The position numbers and the translations under genes are program-made. From assembly GCA_009391535.1 (NCBI GenBank), contig VFHP01000024.1:62001-126000 (forward strand): DNA of 64,000 nucleotides, read 5' to 3'. The stretch's first letter is position 1, and every line of letters starts with the position of its first letter. This document shows, in pieces, positions 17,592 through 26,335 of this stretch. This DNA is from SAR202 cluster bacterium (GTDB lineage: Bacteria; Chloroflexota; Dehalococcoidia; Lucifugimonadales; UBA2985). The notes under the pieces were generated by a model. The model was not told where the DNA came from. It did no database searches and saw only the letters and a program-made list of their open reading frames with translations.

Positions 17592-18209
17592 ATGCCTATA
17601 ATAATTGATTCTTTTTGGAAAGAAAGAATAAAGATGATTAAGGCCAACAATGAGACATATGGAGCTGTAAAGATTCTGGATGCATTGCGTTCTATGGAGC
17701 GTGCTGCAGGATACGAATATGATGGACCATCGGAGGCTACGATTGGACGCGTATTGAAGAACGAGTGGTCAAAAATGGAAACAGAAGAAAAGAATAGCTA
17801 TCGGGAGGTGCTCTGGCCTGAAAGTATGGAGGCTGGTTACTTACCGTGGTATATGAGCCGTAGCGCCTTAGAACTATTGAAACTCAACGATTCCCAGTCA
17901 ATTGACGAGAATCATTTCCGTGAAGACAAGAAATATGAGAGAGGACTTTTATTGCGACCGTCCGTGAATGATGTTAAATGGTTTTGGCTTGTATCTGAAT
18001 CTCTTCCGGAACATTTGATCCCATTGCAATATGAAGAATCAAATGTTAAAGCAAGGTGGTTAGTGGCAAAATTCTTGCAGATGAGGGATTTTGGATCATT
18101 GGATTCTCAGAGTTCTTCAACCTATGAAATTACAAGATTTTTGGAGCGGGCAATGATAAACGGTATGGATCGGGAAAGTGTAAGTGCATTGGAACAGTTT
18201 TTATACTAA
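17592..18209 (+). CDS. Hypothetical protein with a transposase-like helix-turn-helix start
   Basis: 205 residues from ATG 17592, chosen because AAAGGAG lies nine bases upstream. The first ~65 residues (YGAVKILDALRSMERAAGY then GPSEATIGRVLKNEW) look like the winged helix-turn-helix found at the front of integrase-type transposases. The rest has no integrase DDE core; it is a mixed alpha-helical region with LWPESMEAGYLPWYMS and VKWFWLVSESLPEHLIP. I do not recognise a named family. It begins 43 bp after the broken MFS gene and might be co-transcribed with it. DNA binding is inference only. Confidence 0.6.
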   Translation: MPIIIDSFWKERIKMIKANNETYGAVKILDALRSMERAAGYEYDGPSEATIGRVLKNEWSKMETEEKNSYREVLWPESMEAGYLPWYMSRSALELLKLNDSQSIDENHFREDKKYERGLLLRPSVNDVKWFWLVSESLPEHLIPLQYEESNVKARWLVAKFLQMRDFGSLDSQSSSTYEITRFLERAMINGMDRESVSALEQFLY

Positions 18210-18226
18210 ATGAGTGGGTTAGCTAT

Positions 18227-18550
18227 TCATATGATGGTCTGCAGGATTTCGTTGACTTCAAATTGTAGCAGGTTTTTGTATTTTTCTGGATTCGGTAATG
18301 CGGCTGGGTTTATCTGATAGTAAAACGTGATCCAAAATGGAGTTTGTGGACCATCTTGCTCAGGGCCGAGGACAATCTCCAGTGTTAAATTGACGTTGGA
18401 GTCCGGGATAGTTCGTGAGAATTGTAAGACATATTTGTCGGTCGAATCCATCTGATAACCAGCATATTTTAATGCCACATTTAAATCATCCAAGATAGTT
18501 TTTGGCAAGTAAGGCAGCTGGTGTTTTATGGTTATTTCTGTGATGCCCAT
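18227..18550 (-). CDS. Hypothetical protein
   Basis: 107 residues, start ATG 18550, no signal peptide or membrane segment. The sequence is mixed alpha/beta, with strand-like stretches (KYVLQFSRTI, VNLTLEIVLGP, PFWITFYYQI) and a C-terminal helix (KNLLQFEVNEILQTII). No recognised family. It converges on the gene ending at 18209 and starts 13 bp from the tRNA-Trp 3' end. Coding is supported by even amino-acid composition and by filling the gap between neighbours. Confidence 0.5.
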   Translation of the reverse strand: MGITEITIKHQLPYLPKTILDDLNVALKYAGYQMDSTDKYVLQFSRTIPDSNVNLTLEIVLGPEQDGPQTPFWITFYYQINPAALPNPEKYKNLLQFEVNEILQTII

Positions 18551-18562
18551 CGTTTTAAGAGA

Positions 18563-18638
18563 TGGCAGGAGTGGGAGGACTCGAACCCCCGACCCTCGGT
18601 TTTGGAGACCGATGCTCTTCCAACTGAGCTACACTCCT
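18563..18638 (-). tRNA. tRNA-Trp (anticodon CCA)
   Basis: The acceptor is AGGAGTG/CACTCCT, the D arm is TAGCTCAGTTGGAAGAGC, the anticodon stem TCGGT/ACCGA encloses loop CTCCAAA, and the T loop is GTTCGAGTC. Discriminator G is followed by an encoded CCA at 18563-18565. Confidence 0.96.
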
Positions 18639-18738
18639 ATTATAAGTCGTTGATAGTTTGCCTTTTGATGACATTAAAATAACATGTAGTACGTTGTTCT
18701 AATGAGGCGGCTACTAGTTTATCATGTTATGCCAAATA

Positions 18739-18813
18739 TGGTACCCCTGCCCGGAATCGAACCGGGGCACATGGTTTAGGAAACCAATGCTCTATCCGCT
18801 GAGCTACAGGGGC
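18739..18813 (-). tRNA. tRNA-Arg (anticodon CCU)
   Basis: The acceptor GCCCCTG/CAGGGGT has a G-U first pair, as in the tRNA-Arg at 1313. The anticodon stem TTGGT/ACCAT has loop TTCCTAA giving CCT, the T loop is GTTCGATTC, and CCA is encoded at 18739-18741. Decodes AGG. Confidence 0.95.
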
Positions 18814-18966
18814 TTTCTGGACGTTTTTGTTACAACGTGCTTTATTTGATTTAGCCATGTCGAATAAAAATTTGTTGTCGACTCAAATGATGTGTCAACT
18901 GGATGCGTATTATATAGCATACATGTTTTCATAGGAAGGTTAAAATACGCGAAGACTATTCCTTAT

Positions 18967-19644
18967 TCAAGTTAGTGAAAGTTCGGCAAGTCTTTTTTCC
19001 AAAGAGCTGACAAAATCTATGCATAGAGTAGATTGGGCGCAACTCATAAAGAGATTGTTACGATTAAGAACGTTATTCGAGTATCCATTTGTCGATAAAA
19101 TATCTGCGGTTATTGATGCAATTGTTGACGGTTCAATGATAGGACTTTCAAATATGAGTACTTCTATAGTGCCGTCTTCATCTAAAGTTGTTACCCCTAT
19201 ATAACTGTTTTTCAGACCTGAGAAACTCCATTTGTCAGTAGATTCTTTATTTACCGAGAACCCATTTAGCAACAAATGATTTAGATCTATGTTCTTTGGC
19301 TCATCTGTCATACTGTTTTTCACCGTCGGAGTTGATTGGTCAATAGAAGCGAATATTTCACCGAAACTATCAGCTGTTTTTTGTAACTCTTCAGATACGG
19401 TTAACGCACTTTGTAGAGCTTCATTCATGGCTTCTAGACCTACTGGGGTTGGTATAATGACCGGTGTTGGGGCATCGGTTGTTGGCAGAACAATCTGGTT
19501 TCGGTCCGGGACTTCAATCGAGGTGTTGAACTCGGTGTTAACGTTGATTTCTTCTGCCTCTACGGAAACTTCAGTTGGTCCACATGATGACAAGAATATC
19601 AATGAAGCTAAAACTGATGAGAGGGTGTAGTGTTGGAGATGCAT
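18967..19644 (-). CDS. Hypothetical lipoprotein
   Basis: 225 residues with a lipoprotein signal peptide: hydrophobic SSVLASLIFL followed by lipobox LSSC, acylated Cys21. A low-complexity linker comes next, rich in Thr, Pro and acidic residues (LPTTDAPTPVIIPTPVG), then a helix and a small C-terminal domain (KWSFSGLKNSYIGVTTLDEDG; two Cys in LFMSCAQSTLCIDF may pair). It is presumably exported and membrane-anchored. No family recognised and no functional neighbours. The GNAT and NUDIX genes upstream may be a separate unit. Confidence 0.65.
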   Translation of the reverse strand: MHLQHYTLSSVLASLIFLSSCGPTEVSVEAEEINVNTEFNTSIEVPDRNQIVLPTTDAPTPVIIPTPVGLEAMNEALQSALTVSEELQKTADSFGEIFASIDQSTPTVKNSMTDEPKNIDLNHLLLNGFSVNKESTDKWSFSGLKNSYIGVTTLDEDGTIEVLIFESPIIEPSTIASITADILSTNGYSNNVLNRNNLFMSCAQSTLCIDFVSSLEKRLAELSLT

Positions 19645-19749
19645 TACAGATCTTGGTCCTTCTCTAATGATTTGCAGTTTGCCTTTTAGTAGGATTGCGA
19701 TGTAAATAATGCAGTGGTCCGAGACATGTTGTATTTAATGTATTCATGC

Positions 19750-20271
19750 CTACGTGTTCATGTTCTCCCATTTTTCTCTTAGCAATTCCATTAACAAGAA
19801 GTCATATCCCTCTTTTCTAACTTCTCGTACATATTCAAATCCTGACTTTCCGAAAGATTTTTGGGCTCTTGTGTTCCATATAAGGGTGTGAAGGTATATC
19901 TTTTTGAAGTCTGTACTTTCAAATATATATCGGCATATAGTGTCAACTGCATCTGTTCCATAGCCTTTGTTCCAATATTCTCTGTCTCCTATCAATATGC
20001 CTATTTCGGTTTGCTTTCTTATGGTGTCTATATCGTAGTACATGCAGTTGCCAATTAATTTCCCGTCATGTGTATCTATAGCAAATCTTCTAGACCAAGG
20101 AACCGGACGTCTCAATTCATCTTCTATGAGCCTCAAGTAGTTGTCATACGACATTCTCAGGGGTGTAGTAGCGTCTAGTGTTGCTAATTCTTCATCGATG
20201 CGCCATTGATAATCTTGATAGGCATCATCCAGGTGTTTTTCTCTAAGTGTGATTAATCTACCCTGTATCAA
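19750..20271 (-). CDS. GNAT family N-acetyltransferase (RimJ/RimL-like)
   Basis: 173 residues. The GNAT fold is recognised from LITLREKHLDDAYQDYQWR at the N-terminus, AIDTHDGKLIGNCMYYDI, the acetyl-CoA-binding IGILIGDREYWNKGYGTDAV and LHTLIWNTRAQKSFGKSGFEYV at the end. This RimJ/RimL subgroup usually acetylates the alpha-amino group of a protein, an aminoglycoside or another amine; the target here is unknown. It starts at a TTG that overlaps the stop of the NUDIX gene by four bases (TTGA), so the two are translationally coupled. Confidence 0.85.
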   Translation of the reverse strand: MIQGRLITLREKHLDDAYQDYQWRIDEELATLDATTPLRMSYDNYLRLIEDELRRPVPWSRRFAIDTHDGKLIGNCMYYDIDTIRKQTEIGILIGDREYWNKGYGTDAVDTICRYIFESTDFKKIYLHTLIWNTRAQKSFGKSGFEYVREVRKEGYDFLLMELLREKWENMNT

Positions 20272-20729
20272 TTTAATTTCTCATGGCGAATGGATTTACC
20301 TATAATGTCCATAGCTTTATATACCACATTTATTTCGTTCTCGTGTACTAACATTTTAGCAGCTTCTTCTGGGACAACCCATTTTACTTGATCAAATTCT
20401 GCGTCATGATCTTCTATAGACCCCCCAATGGCATTCATTAGATAAAAACCAACGGTTTTATGACACAATACATTATCTGAAGTGCGTATAAAAGAATAAT
20501 TTATACTGTCGACAAAATGACTTATTGATACGTGTAATCCGGTTTCTTCAGTAACTTCGCGTATTGCAGTTTCCTCGTTACTCTCGCCTACATCAGGAGT
20601 CCCTTTAGGTAATCCCCATAACCATTCGGCCCCGTGAGCCCAGCCGCATATTATAATTTGATGGGTTTTATTATCGTAGACTACACCTCCGTAAGAGAAG
20701 TGATTTTCTGTGTTAGTATTTGAGTTCAT
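20268..20729 (-). CDS. NUDIX hydrolase
   Basis: 153 residues with a complete NUDIX box from G43 to L65 (G-x5-E49-x7-R57-E58-V-x-E61-E62-x-G64-L), the Mg-binding motif for cleaving nucleoside diphosphates linked to another group. The opening FSYGGVVYDN and WLWGLPKG match the AP4A/NTP-type branch. Substrate cannot be read. It is coupled to the downstream GNAT gene by a 4-bp overlap and lies 77 bp after gmk; a house-cleaning role is plausible but inferred. Confidence 0.9.
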   Translation of the reverse strand: MNSNTNTENHFSYGGVVYDNKTHQIIICGWAHGAEWLWGLPKGTPDVGESNEETAIREVTEETGLHVSISHFVDSINYSFIRTSDNVLCHKTVGFYLMNAIGGSIEDHDAEFDQVKWVVPEEAAKMLVHENEINVVYKAMDIIGKSIRHEKLN

Positions 20730-20806
20730 TTTCTTACGGTAAATCGCGTTTTATTTAATCCAGACTTCACTTTTCTTCAAGGTTGTGAAGCCAGAATATG
20801 GATCAT

Positions 20807-21415
20807 TTACAATATTTTGACTTTCGTGCGGTGTTGATTAAATCTTTCTGTATCTATAATATGTTTTATCTGTTCTGATGCCTCTGCTACATTGTCGTTA
20901 ACGACAATGTAGTCAAAAAGGTCGATTTTTGATAATTCCTCTTTTGCAGTCGCTAATCGTAGATGCAGTTCCCCTTCGTCTTCAGTATGCCTTTTCCTTA
21001 ATCTTTTTTCTAGATCCAGAGTAGAAGGAGGTTTAAGGAAAATCAATATTGATCCTTCAACTTTATTCTTTATTGTTGAAGCACCTTGAACATCAGCCTT
21101 AATTATTACGTCGCTGCCACCACTTAATGCATCTGTCACCTGTTTCGTCGGTATACCATACCAGTTACCATAGACTTGCGCATATTCCAGAAACTGATCT
21201 AGGCGTATTTTTTCTACGAAAGATACTTTGTCTAGAAAGATATAATCTTTTCCGTCTATTTCACCAGGCCTTATATCGCGAGTAGTAGCAGTTATGGTGA
21301 TATGACAATTGATTATGTTTGCTTTCAGATGCTGTATAACTGAATCTTTGCCCACGCCAGATGGGCCAGATATTACTAGTAATATTGGTTGGTAATTTCC
21401 TTCAGTTTTGTCCAA
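20807..21415 (-). CDS. gmk: Guanylate kinase Gmk
   Basis: Phosphorylates GMP to GDP with ATP. It is 202 residues, normal length. The P-loop is SGPSGVGKDSV (16-26), GMP-binding elements are TTRDIRPGEIDGKDYIF and YGNWYGIP, then IKADVQGASTIK and the lid RLRKRHTEDEGELHLRL. It follows aroA by 27 bp on the same strand. No rpoZ gene follows, although gmk-rpoZ pairs are common elsewhere. Confidence 0.96.
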   Translation of the reverse strand: MDKTEGNYQPILLVISGPSGVGKDSVIQHLKANIINCHITITATTRDIRPGEIDGKDYIFLDKVSFVEKIRLDQFLEYAQVYGNWYGIPTKQVTDALSGGSDVIIKADVQGASTIKNKVEGSILIFLKPPSTLDLEKRLRKRHTEDEGELHLRLATAKEELSKIDLFDYIVVNDNVAEASEQIKHIIDTERFNQHRTKVKIL

Positions 21416-21442
21416 AATAGAGTCTCTTTCGGAATATTAATG

Positions 21443-22747
21443 TCATTGATAGGCAATAAATTCTAAATCTCTCCAAAAATCTGGATAGGATATGTCTACT
21501 ACCTCAGATCCATTTACTGTAACCATATTTTTTGACAGAAGCCCTGCTATTCCAAGTGTCATAGCTATTCTATGATCATTATGTGCCTTGGCTGATCCCC
21601 CATGAATATAGCCAGTTCCATGTATAGAAAGCCCGTCAATATTTTCTGTTACCTTAGCACCTAAGCTGGACAGTTCCAAGGCCGTTGTATTGAGTCTATC
21701 AGATTCCTTATTCCTCAAGTCTTCGGCATTCTTTATTGTAGTAGTGCCTTTTGCCATACAGGCTGCAAGAGCCAATATGGGTACTTCGTCTTGGATTATA
21801 GGTATCAAGTCTCCTCCCACTTCAGTAGCAGTTAGATCGCTGGATTCCACTAAAATGTCGGCTACAGGCTCTCCGCCTTCGGTGCGGTTATTTTCTAAAG
21901 AAATATTACCACCCATAGTCTTAAGTATGTCGATTATGGCTGATCTCGAAGGATTGATACCGACATTGTTCAATCGAATTTTTGCATTTGGATGTGCAAC
22001 GGCGGCGACTATCCAAAATGAGGCAGAACTTATATCGCCAGGCACATTTATATTGATTGGAACAAGTTCAGGGCTCGGCATCACCTCAATTGTATTATCT
22101 GTTTCACTTAACCGTCCTCCCATTGCTGACAACATTCTTTCAGTATGGTCTCTGGATTTAGCAGGCTGATGGATTGTTGTTTTTTCGCTAGCGAATAATG
22201 ACGCAATCATGAGTGCTGATTTGAGTTGAGCACTTGCTATTGGCATTTCGTATTCTATACCTACTAAGCTTCCTCCCCTTATTGCCAACGGAGCTCTAGT
22301 ATTATTGATTCTACCTACTATGTTAGACCCCATAAGTGTCAGAGGTTCCACTATTCTACCCATAGGTCTGTTTCTTAGCGAATAGTCACCGGTTATAACC
22401 GACAGGAATGGCGTTACACTTAGCGCTCCGAGTAGAAATCGCATAGTAGTACCACTATTTTCTGCATTAAGCACATTCGATGGCTCCTCAAAATGTTTGA
22501 TCCCCGGAGATATTATCTTTATCTGATCTGTTTCTTCTTTGGAAGAAGAACTTTCCACGATTACTCCCATGGATTCCAGGCAATGTATGGTAGCAATGCA
22601 ATCAGCCCCCGCGGAAAAATTTGTGATCACAGCTTGGCCTTCAGCAAGACTATTCAGAATAGCTGCTCGGTGGGATATTGATTTATCAGCTGGAGGGTAT
22701 AGGGTACCTTCGATTTTATTAGATGGCATGACTATTTTGTTAACCAT
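21443..22747 (-). CDS. aroA: 3-phosphoshikimate 1-carboxyvinyltransferase AroA (EPSP synthase)
   Basis: Joins shikimate-3-phosphate and PEP in the shikimate pathway. It is 434 residues, full length. Motifs are PADKSISHRAAI at 19-30 (Lys22), the family signature LNAENSGTTMRFLLG, RPMGRIVEPL, DHTERMLSAMGG, LRNKESDRL and HNDHRIAMTLGIAGL near the C-terminus. It is followed by gmk and preceded by tyrA with 16 bp between, forming an aromatic amino-acid pair. Glyphosate sensitivity class was not assessed. Confidence 0.97.
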   Translation of the reverse strand: MVNKIVMPSNKIEGTLYPPADKSISHRAAILNSLAEGQAVITNFSAGADCIATIHCLESMGVIVESSSSKEETDQIKIISPGIKHFEEPSNVLNAENSGTTMRFLLGALSVTPFLSVITGDYSLRNRPMGRIVEPLTLMGSNIVGRINNTRAPLAIRGGSLVGIEYEMPIASAQLKSALMIASLFASEKTTIHQPAKSRDHTERMLSAMGGRLSETDNTIEVMPSPELVPININVPGDISSASFWIVAAVAHPNAKIRLNNVGINPSRSAIIDILKTMGGNISLENNRTEGGEPVADILVESSDLTATEVGGDLIPIIQDEVPILALAACMAKGTTTIKNAEDLRNKESDRLNTTALELSSLGAKVTENIDGLSIHGTGYIHGGSAKAHNDHRIAMTLGIAGLLSKNMVTVNGSEVVDISYPDFWRDLEFIAYQ

Positions 22748-22763
22748 GTTATTGTTTTTCTTC

Positions 22764-23756
22764 TTATCTCTGTTTAGGATCGTTTTGCCAGTCCCACATT
22801 TCTCTTAATTTTCCGGCTGATCTATCACCCAAAACCATGCCACCCATCATTTCAACGGTAGTAGGGAGTCCTTGGCTTTGCACAACTCCCTTCGCCAAGA
22901 TTTTATCCTGGAGCCATCTATCTCTAGCTTCCCATAGATCGTCAAAGAACTTCCACAAAACTTCTGGATCACCTTCCTGCAGCAATGTCTTGAATGAATC
23001 TATCTCGTTTTTGAATTGGTCTAACCATCGTATTATTAGTTCAGGGTTTGTAGCACATATGTCTCTACTCATTTCAGGGCTACCAGATGCCAATCTAGTC
23101 AGATCCTTAAAACCAGTGGAGGCTACTTTTGATACTTCAGGCCAGGATGGGTTATCCGCATTGACTTTCACCAAAAGGCTAGATAAAACCAGCGGAAGAT
23201 GACTGACGGATGCTACAAAGCTATCGTGTTCCACTGGGTCTATAAAATACGGTTTCGCTCCAATCGTGTCAGCCATTTTAACGATTGTTTCTACTGCTTT
23301 TTTGCTGGAAGTTTTGCCTGGTATTATGCAGTAAGTTGCATTTTTGAACAGGTCTGCTTGAGCTCCCTCTGGTCCAGATATTTCTCGGCCAGCCATAGGG
23401 TGTCCACCTACAAAGTTGACTCGATCAGGCAGATATTGTTCCGCCCATCTTAATACCTGGGCTTTAGTGCTTCCGGTATCGGTGACAATACATCCATCTT
23501 CCAGTTCAGGACCGTACAATTCCATGAGATCCCTTATACCACCAACTGGAGTAGCCAGTATCACCATTTTCGAACCTCTGATGGCGCTTATCGGGTTAGT
23601 TTCTGTTCGATCTGAAGCACCTGCTTGTTGGGCTCTCCGCGCTACTCCACGATCTCGATCGGTGCCAACAATCTCCGCAGGTATGCCCGCTTGTTTGAGA
23701 GCCATTCCTAGAGATGACCCTATTAATCCCATTCCTACAATCGTTATTCTGTCCAA
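22764..23756 (-). CDS. tyrA: Prephenate dehydrogenase TyrA
   Basis: Oxidative decarboxylation of prephenate (or arogenate) toward tyrosine. It is 330 residues. The N-terminal Rossmann motif is GMGLIGSSLGMAL (8-20), followed by VILATPVGGI, TDTGSTKAQVL and the substrate-binding FVGGHPMAGREISG. The helical dimerisation domain contains HDSFVASVSHLPLVLS. There is no ACT domain. The start is TTG 23756 with SD AGGAGGG just upstream. It is operonic with aroA. Prephenate versus arogenate preference is undetermined. Confidence 0.95.
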   Translation of the reverse strand: MDRITIVGMGLIGSSLGMALKQAGIPAEIVGTDRDRGVARRAQQAGASDRTETNPISAIRGSKMVILATPVGGIRDLMELYGPELEDGCIVTDTGSTKAQVLRWAEQYLPDRVNFVGGHPMAGREISGPEGAQADLFKNATYCIIPGKTSSKKAVETIVKMADTIGAKPYFIDPVEHDSFVASVSHLPLVLSSLLVKVNADNPSWPEVSKVASTGFKDLTRLASGSPEMSRDICATNPELIIRWLDQFKNEIDSFKTLLQEGDPEVLWKFFDDLWEARDRWLQDKILAKGVVQSQGLPTTVEMMGGMVLGDRSAGKLREMWDWQNDPKQR

Positions 23757-23816
23757 CTCAACCCTCCTACGCTCTTCTTCATTATTGGATGCGAAGTTAT
23801 AACCAATAATCTGTGA

Positions 23817-24533
23817 CTATATCTCGTGTCCCAAAACGATAAATCCTATTGCTTTAACAAAAGGACTTATGATATTCCAGAGTATGTTTAGGTCACTGAA
23901 CCAGTCTAACATAATTATTCCCAGTAGTATTATGGGGCCATAGGATTCCCACTGGATGAATTTGTAAGCCATTTTATCTGGCAGTATACCCAGAGCTACT
24001 TTCGATCCATCTAAAGGGAAAATAGGTATAAGGTTAAATACTCCTAGGATTATGTTGAAAAGAATTACTAATTCTATGATGTCTCCAACTAGGTTGTACA
24101 TAGTAAAGTCATACAAAATATTTAGCGTGTATGGTGAATCCCAAGGAATTACACCTAGCCTTATAGGTATCGCGAATACCGCTGCCGTTAGGAAATTTGA
24201 GATAGGACCTGCGCTCGCAACCATGGTCGTGCCATTTTTGTATCCATTTCTTAAATTGAATGGGTTGAAAGGAACTGGTTTGCCCCAACCAAATCCAACT
24301 AATGCGAGCATAACTGAACCAACCGGATCCAGATGTCTTAATGGGTTTAAAGAGAGGCGACCCAATCTTTGCGCGGTCATGTCTCCTAGTTTGTATGCGA
24401 CGAATGCGTGACTAAACTCGTGTATGGTTATTGATATCAACAAGGAAATACCGCTCGTGGTGAGAACCATGAAAAACGCTATAGCAAAAAGTCTTGGACT
24501 TTCGAACAGTAGATCAATTAAACTCAGTAGCAT
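23817..24533 (-). CDS. Site-2 protease family protein (M50 metallopeptidase)
   Basis: A 238-residue integral membrane zinc protease. The zinc ligands H38-E39-F-S-H42 sit in a membrane helix (ISITIHEFSHAFVAYKLGD). The third ligand motif is the Asp of NLIPIFPLDGSKVAL in a later helix. Size and lack of a PDZ or CBS domain place it with the short rhomboid-like S2P group (YwhC type), not with RseP. The substrate is not known. It sits between tyrA (60 bp) and the MqnA/D-like gene (40 bp) on the same strand. Confidence 0.92.
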   Translation of the reverse strand: MLLSLIDLLFESPRLFAIAFFMVLTTSGISLLISITIHEFSHAFVAYKLGDMTAQRLGRLSLNPLRHLDPVGSVMLALVGFGWGKPVPFNPFNLRNGYKNGTTMVASAGPISNFLTAAVFAIPIRLGVIPWDSPYTLNILYDFTMYNLVGDIIELVILFNIILGVFNLIPIFPLDGSKVALGILPDKMAYKFIQWESYGPIILLGIIMLDWFSDLNILWNIISPFVKAIGFIVLGHEI

Positions 24534-24573
24534 TTATTTAAAACTTTTGATGGCTACTAAATACGTACATGCG

Positions 24574-25401
24574 TTATATTAAGTCTATAGGAGGTAGGTT
24601 TTGGATTATGCCTTTATCCTTAGCTTTCGTGAAAAGAGTATTTAGAGCTGCCTCTCCTTTTGCACCCATGTCAATTGTATCTTCGTTAACATACATTTTA
24701 ATGAATTTCCTAACGGTTTCTCTTTCGGTGCCTCTACTAAAGTTCATGGCATAATCCAGAGCTTCATCTTCGTGATCAAAAGCATACTGGATGCTATCTC
24801 TCAGTGTTTCCACCATCAGAGAGCATAACTCAGGTCCCAGGTCTCTTCTTACCATGTCTAATCCTAGAGGTAATGGTAGTTCGGTGTCTTGCCACCACTC
24901 TTTACCCAAATCTAGTATAAGGGTCAGTCCCAGATCTTCGTAAGTGATTTGGCCTTCATGTATAAGTAGACCCGCATCCACTTGGTTTTCTTTAACAGCT
25001 TGTACGATACTATCAAAAGCCATGGGTACTGGTTCAAAACCTTGGGAATAGAGTCTTAACAGCAGATATGCGGTAGTATATTCTCCCGGTATTGCTATAG
25101 ATGACCCATTAAGATTCAACCCAGCCTTATCTAAAGTAGTTACCACAGTAGGTCCATAGTTTCTACCGATTGACGATCCTACTCTCATAATTCGATATTT
25201 ATCTGATAGTTGCGGGTATGCTGCTGCAGAGATCGCAGTTCCTTCAAGTTCTCCCGAAAAAGCTCTTTGGTTAAGAGTTTGAATGTCTTCAAGAACATGT
25301 TCTACCTCATGATTCCCTAGAGATACTTTTTTATGTGCGATTGCATAGTACATAAAAGCGTCATCTGCATCTGGTGTGTGTCCTATACGAATTGTTGCCA
25401 T
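24574..25401 (-). CDS. MqnA/MqnD-family protein (menaquinone-synthesis / solute-binding-like)
   Basis: 275 residues. The fold family of 1,4-dihydroxy-6-naphthoate synthase is suggested by the opening IRIGHTPDADDAFMYYAI (MqnD has a comparable SPCPNDTFIF), FSGELEGTAISAAAYP, YGPTVVT, the hinge AIPGEYTTAYLLLRLY and the DAGLLIHEGQITY block, then ELPLPLGLDMVRRDLG. MqnD acts in the futalosine route to menaquinone. No other mqn gene is in this window, and the HTPDADDAF variant is also found in uncharacterised solute-binding relatives, so enzyme identity is not secure. SD GGAGG is five bases before the ATG. Confidence 0.75.
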   Translation of the reverse strand: MATIRIGHTPDADDAFMYYAIAHKKVSLGNHEVEHVLEDIQTLNQRAFSGELEGTAISAAAYPQLSDKYRIMRVGSSIGRNYGPTVVTTLDKAGLNLNGSSIAIPGEYTTAYLLLRLYSQGFEPVPMAFDSIVQAVKENQVDAGLLIHEGQITYEDLGLTLILDLGKEWWQDTELPLPLGLDMVRRDLGPELCSLMVETLRDSIQYAFDHEDEALDYAMNFSRGTERETVRKFIKMYVNEDTIDMGAKGEAALNTLFTKAKDKGIIQNLPPIDLI

Positions 25402-25524
25402 TTGTCCTCCAATAATATGTTGTACATTTTTAGTGTAATAGTCCCACTTCTTGATTAATAGAAGCTCGATTTTTGTTGATAGTAAGTTTAAGGTAATCGG
25501 TTGTTATACTCAATATCAATTCCT

Positions 25525-26304
25525 CTATTCGGTTTTATGGTCAAATTTTAGGTATTTAGCCAAGTTTTGTAGGTTATCAGGATACTCCTTAAGAGTCATA
25601 TCTGCATTGAGTGGTGTTATGGATATAAAATTCTCATTTATTGCCGATATGTCTTGATTTGGTTTTTCAGTCCAAGATTTTTTGCTTCTAGATATCCAGT
25701 AGTAATCACTTTTGCCATTGTTGAATTTTGTTATGACGTCTCCGTACACTTTGCTTCCGAGGTTGGTGATGCGTGTTCCCTTGATATCCCCATATGGGAG
25801 GTTAGGCACGTTTACGTTCAGTAACAAAGGGTCCTTGATTTTGTTATCTCGTATGTACTCACAAATTTTTCGAATCGTTTCGGCTGCTGGTTCAAAAATC
25901 GGCGTTTTTAGAGCTACTACAGAAACTGCTAACGATGGAATATCCCTAAAAAACCCTTGTAGTGCAGCTCCCATAGTTCCCGAAATGAATATATCTTGTC
26001 CCAAATTGGCGCCTTGGTTTATCCCGGATATTACCATGTCGATTTTGTTTTCTGACAAAGATTCTATACCTAATATTGCACAGTCGGCGGGAGTAGCATC
26101 TACAGAGAAAGCTTGCACTTCAGTCACCAAAGGGTGAACTTCAGTTACATGGATGGGTTTATTCATTGATATTCCAGCCCCTACTCCACTTTGTTCCCTG
26201 TCTGGTGCTACAACAATGACTTCTCCTAAGTCGTTTACTGCATCAACAGCTTCCCATAACCCTTTGGCATGTATCCCATCATCATTTGTTACTAAAATAC
26301 GCAT
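25525..26304 (-). CDS. surE: 5'/3'-nucleotidase SurE
   Basis: Survival protein E, a divalent-metal nucleoside monophosphate phosphatase. It is 259 residues from ATG 26304 (MRILVTNDDGIHAKG); an in-frame TTG 15 bp upstream is less likely. D8-D9 are metal ligands. VVAPDREQSGVGAGIS, the metal-binding ISGINQGANLGQDIFISGTMGAALQG and NVNVPNLP complete the family pattern. It lies 31 bp after panC and is probably the end gene of the pantothenate transcript. Confidence 0.95.
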   Translation of the reverse strand: MRILVTNDDGIHAKGLWEAVDAVNDLGEVIVVAPDREQSGVGAGISMNKPIHVTEVHPLVTEVQAFSVDATPADCAILGIESLSENKIDMVISGINQGANLGQDIFISGTMGAALQGFFRDIPSLAVSVVALKTPIFEPAAETIRKICEYIRDNKIKDPLLLNVNVPNLPYGDIKGTRITNLGSKVYGDVITKFNNGKSDYYWISRSKKSWTEKPNQDISAINENFISITPLNADMTLKEYPDNLQNLAKYLKFDHKTE

Positions 26305-26335
26305 CAATGTTTTACACAATCTGTTTTAATTTCAA

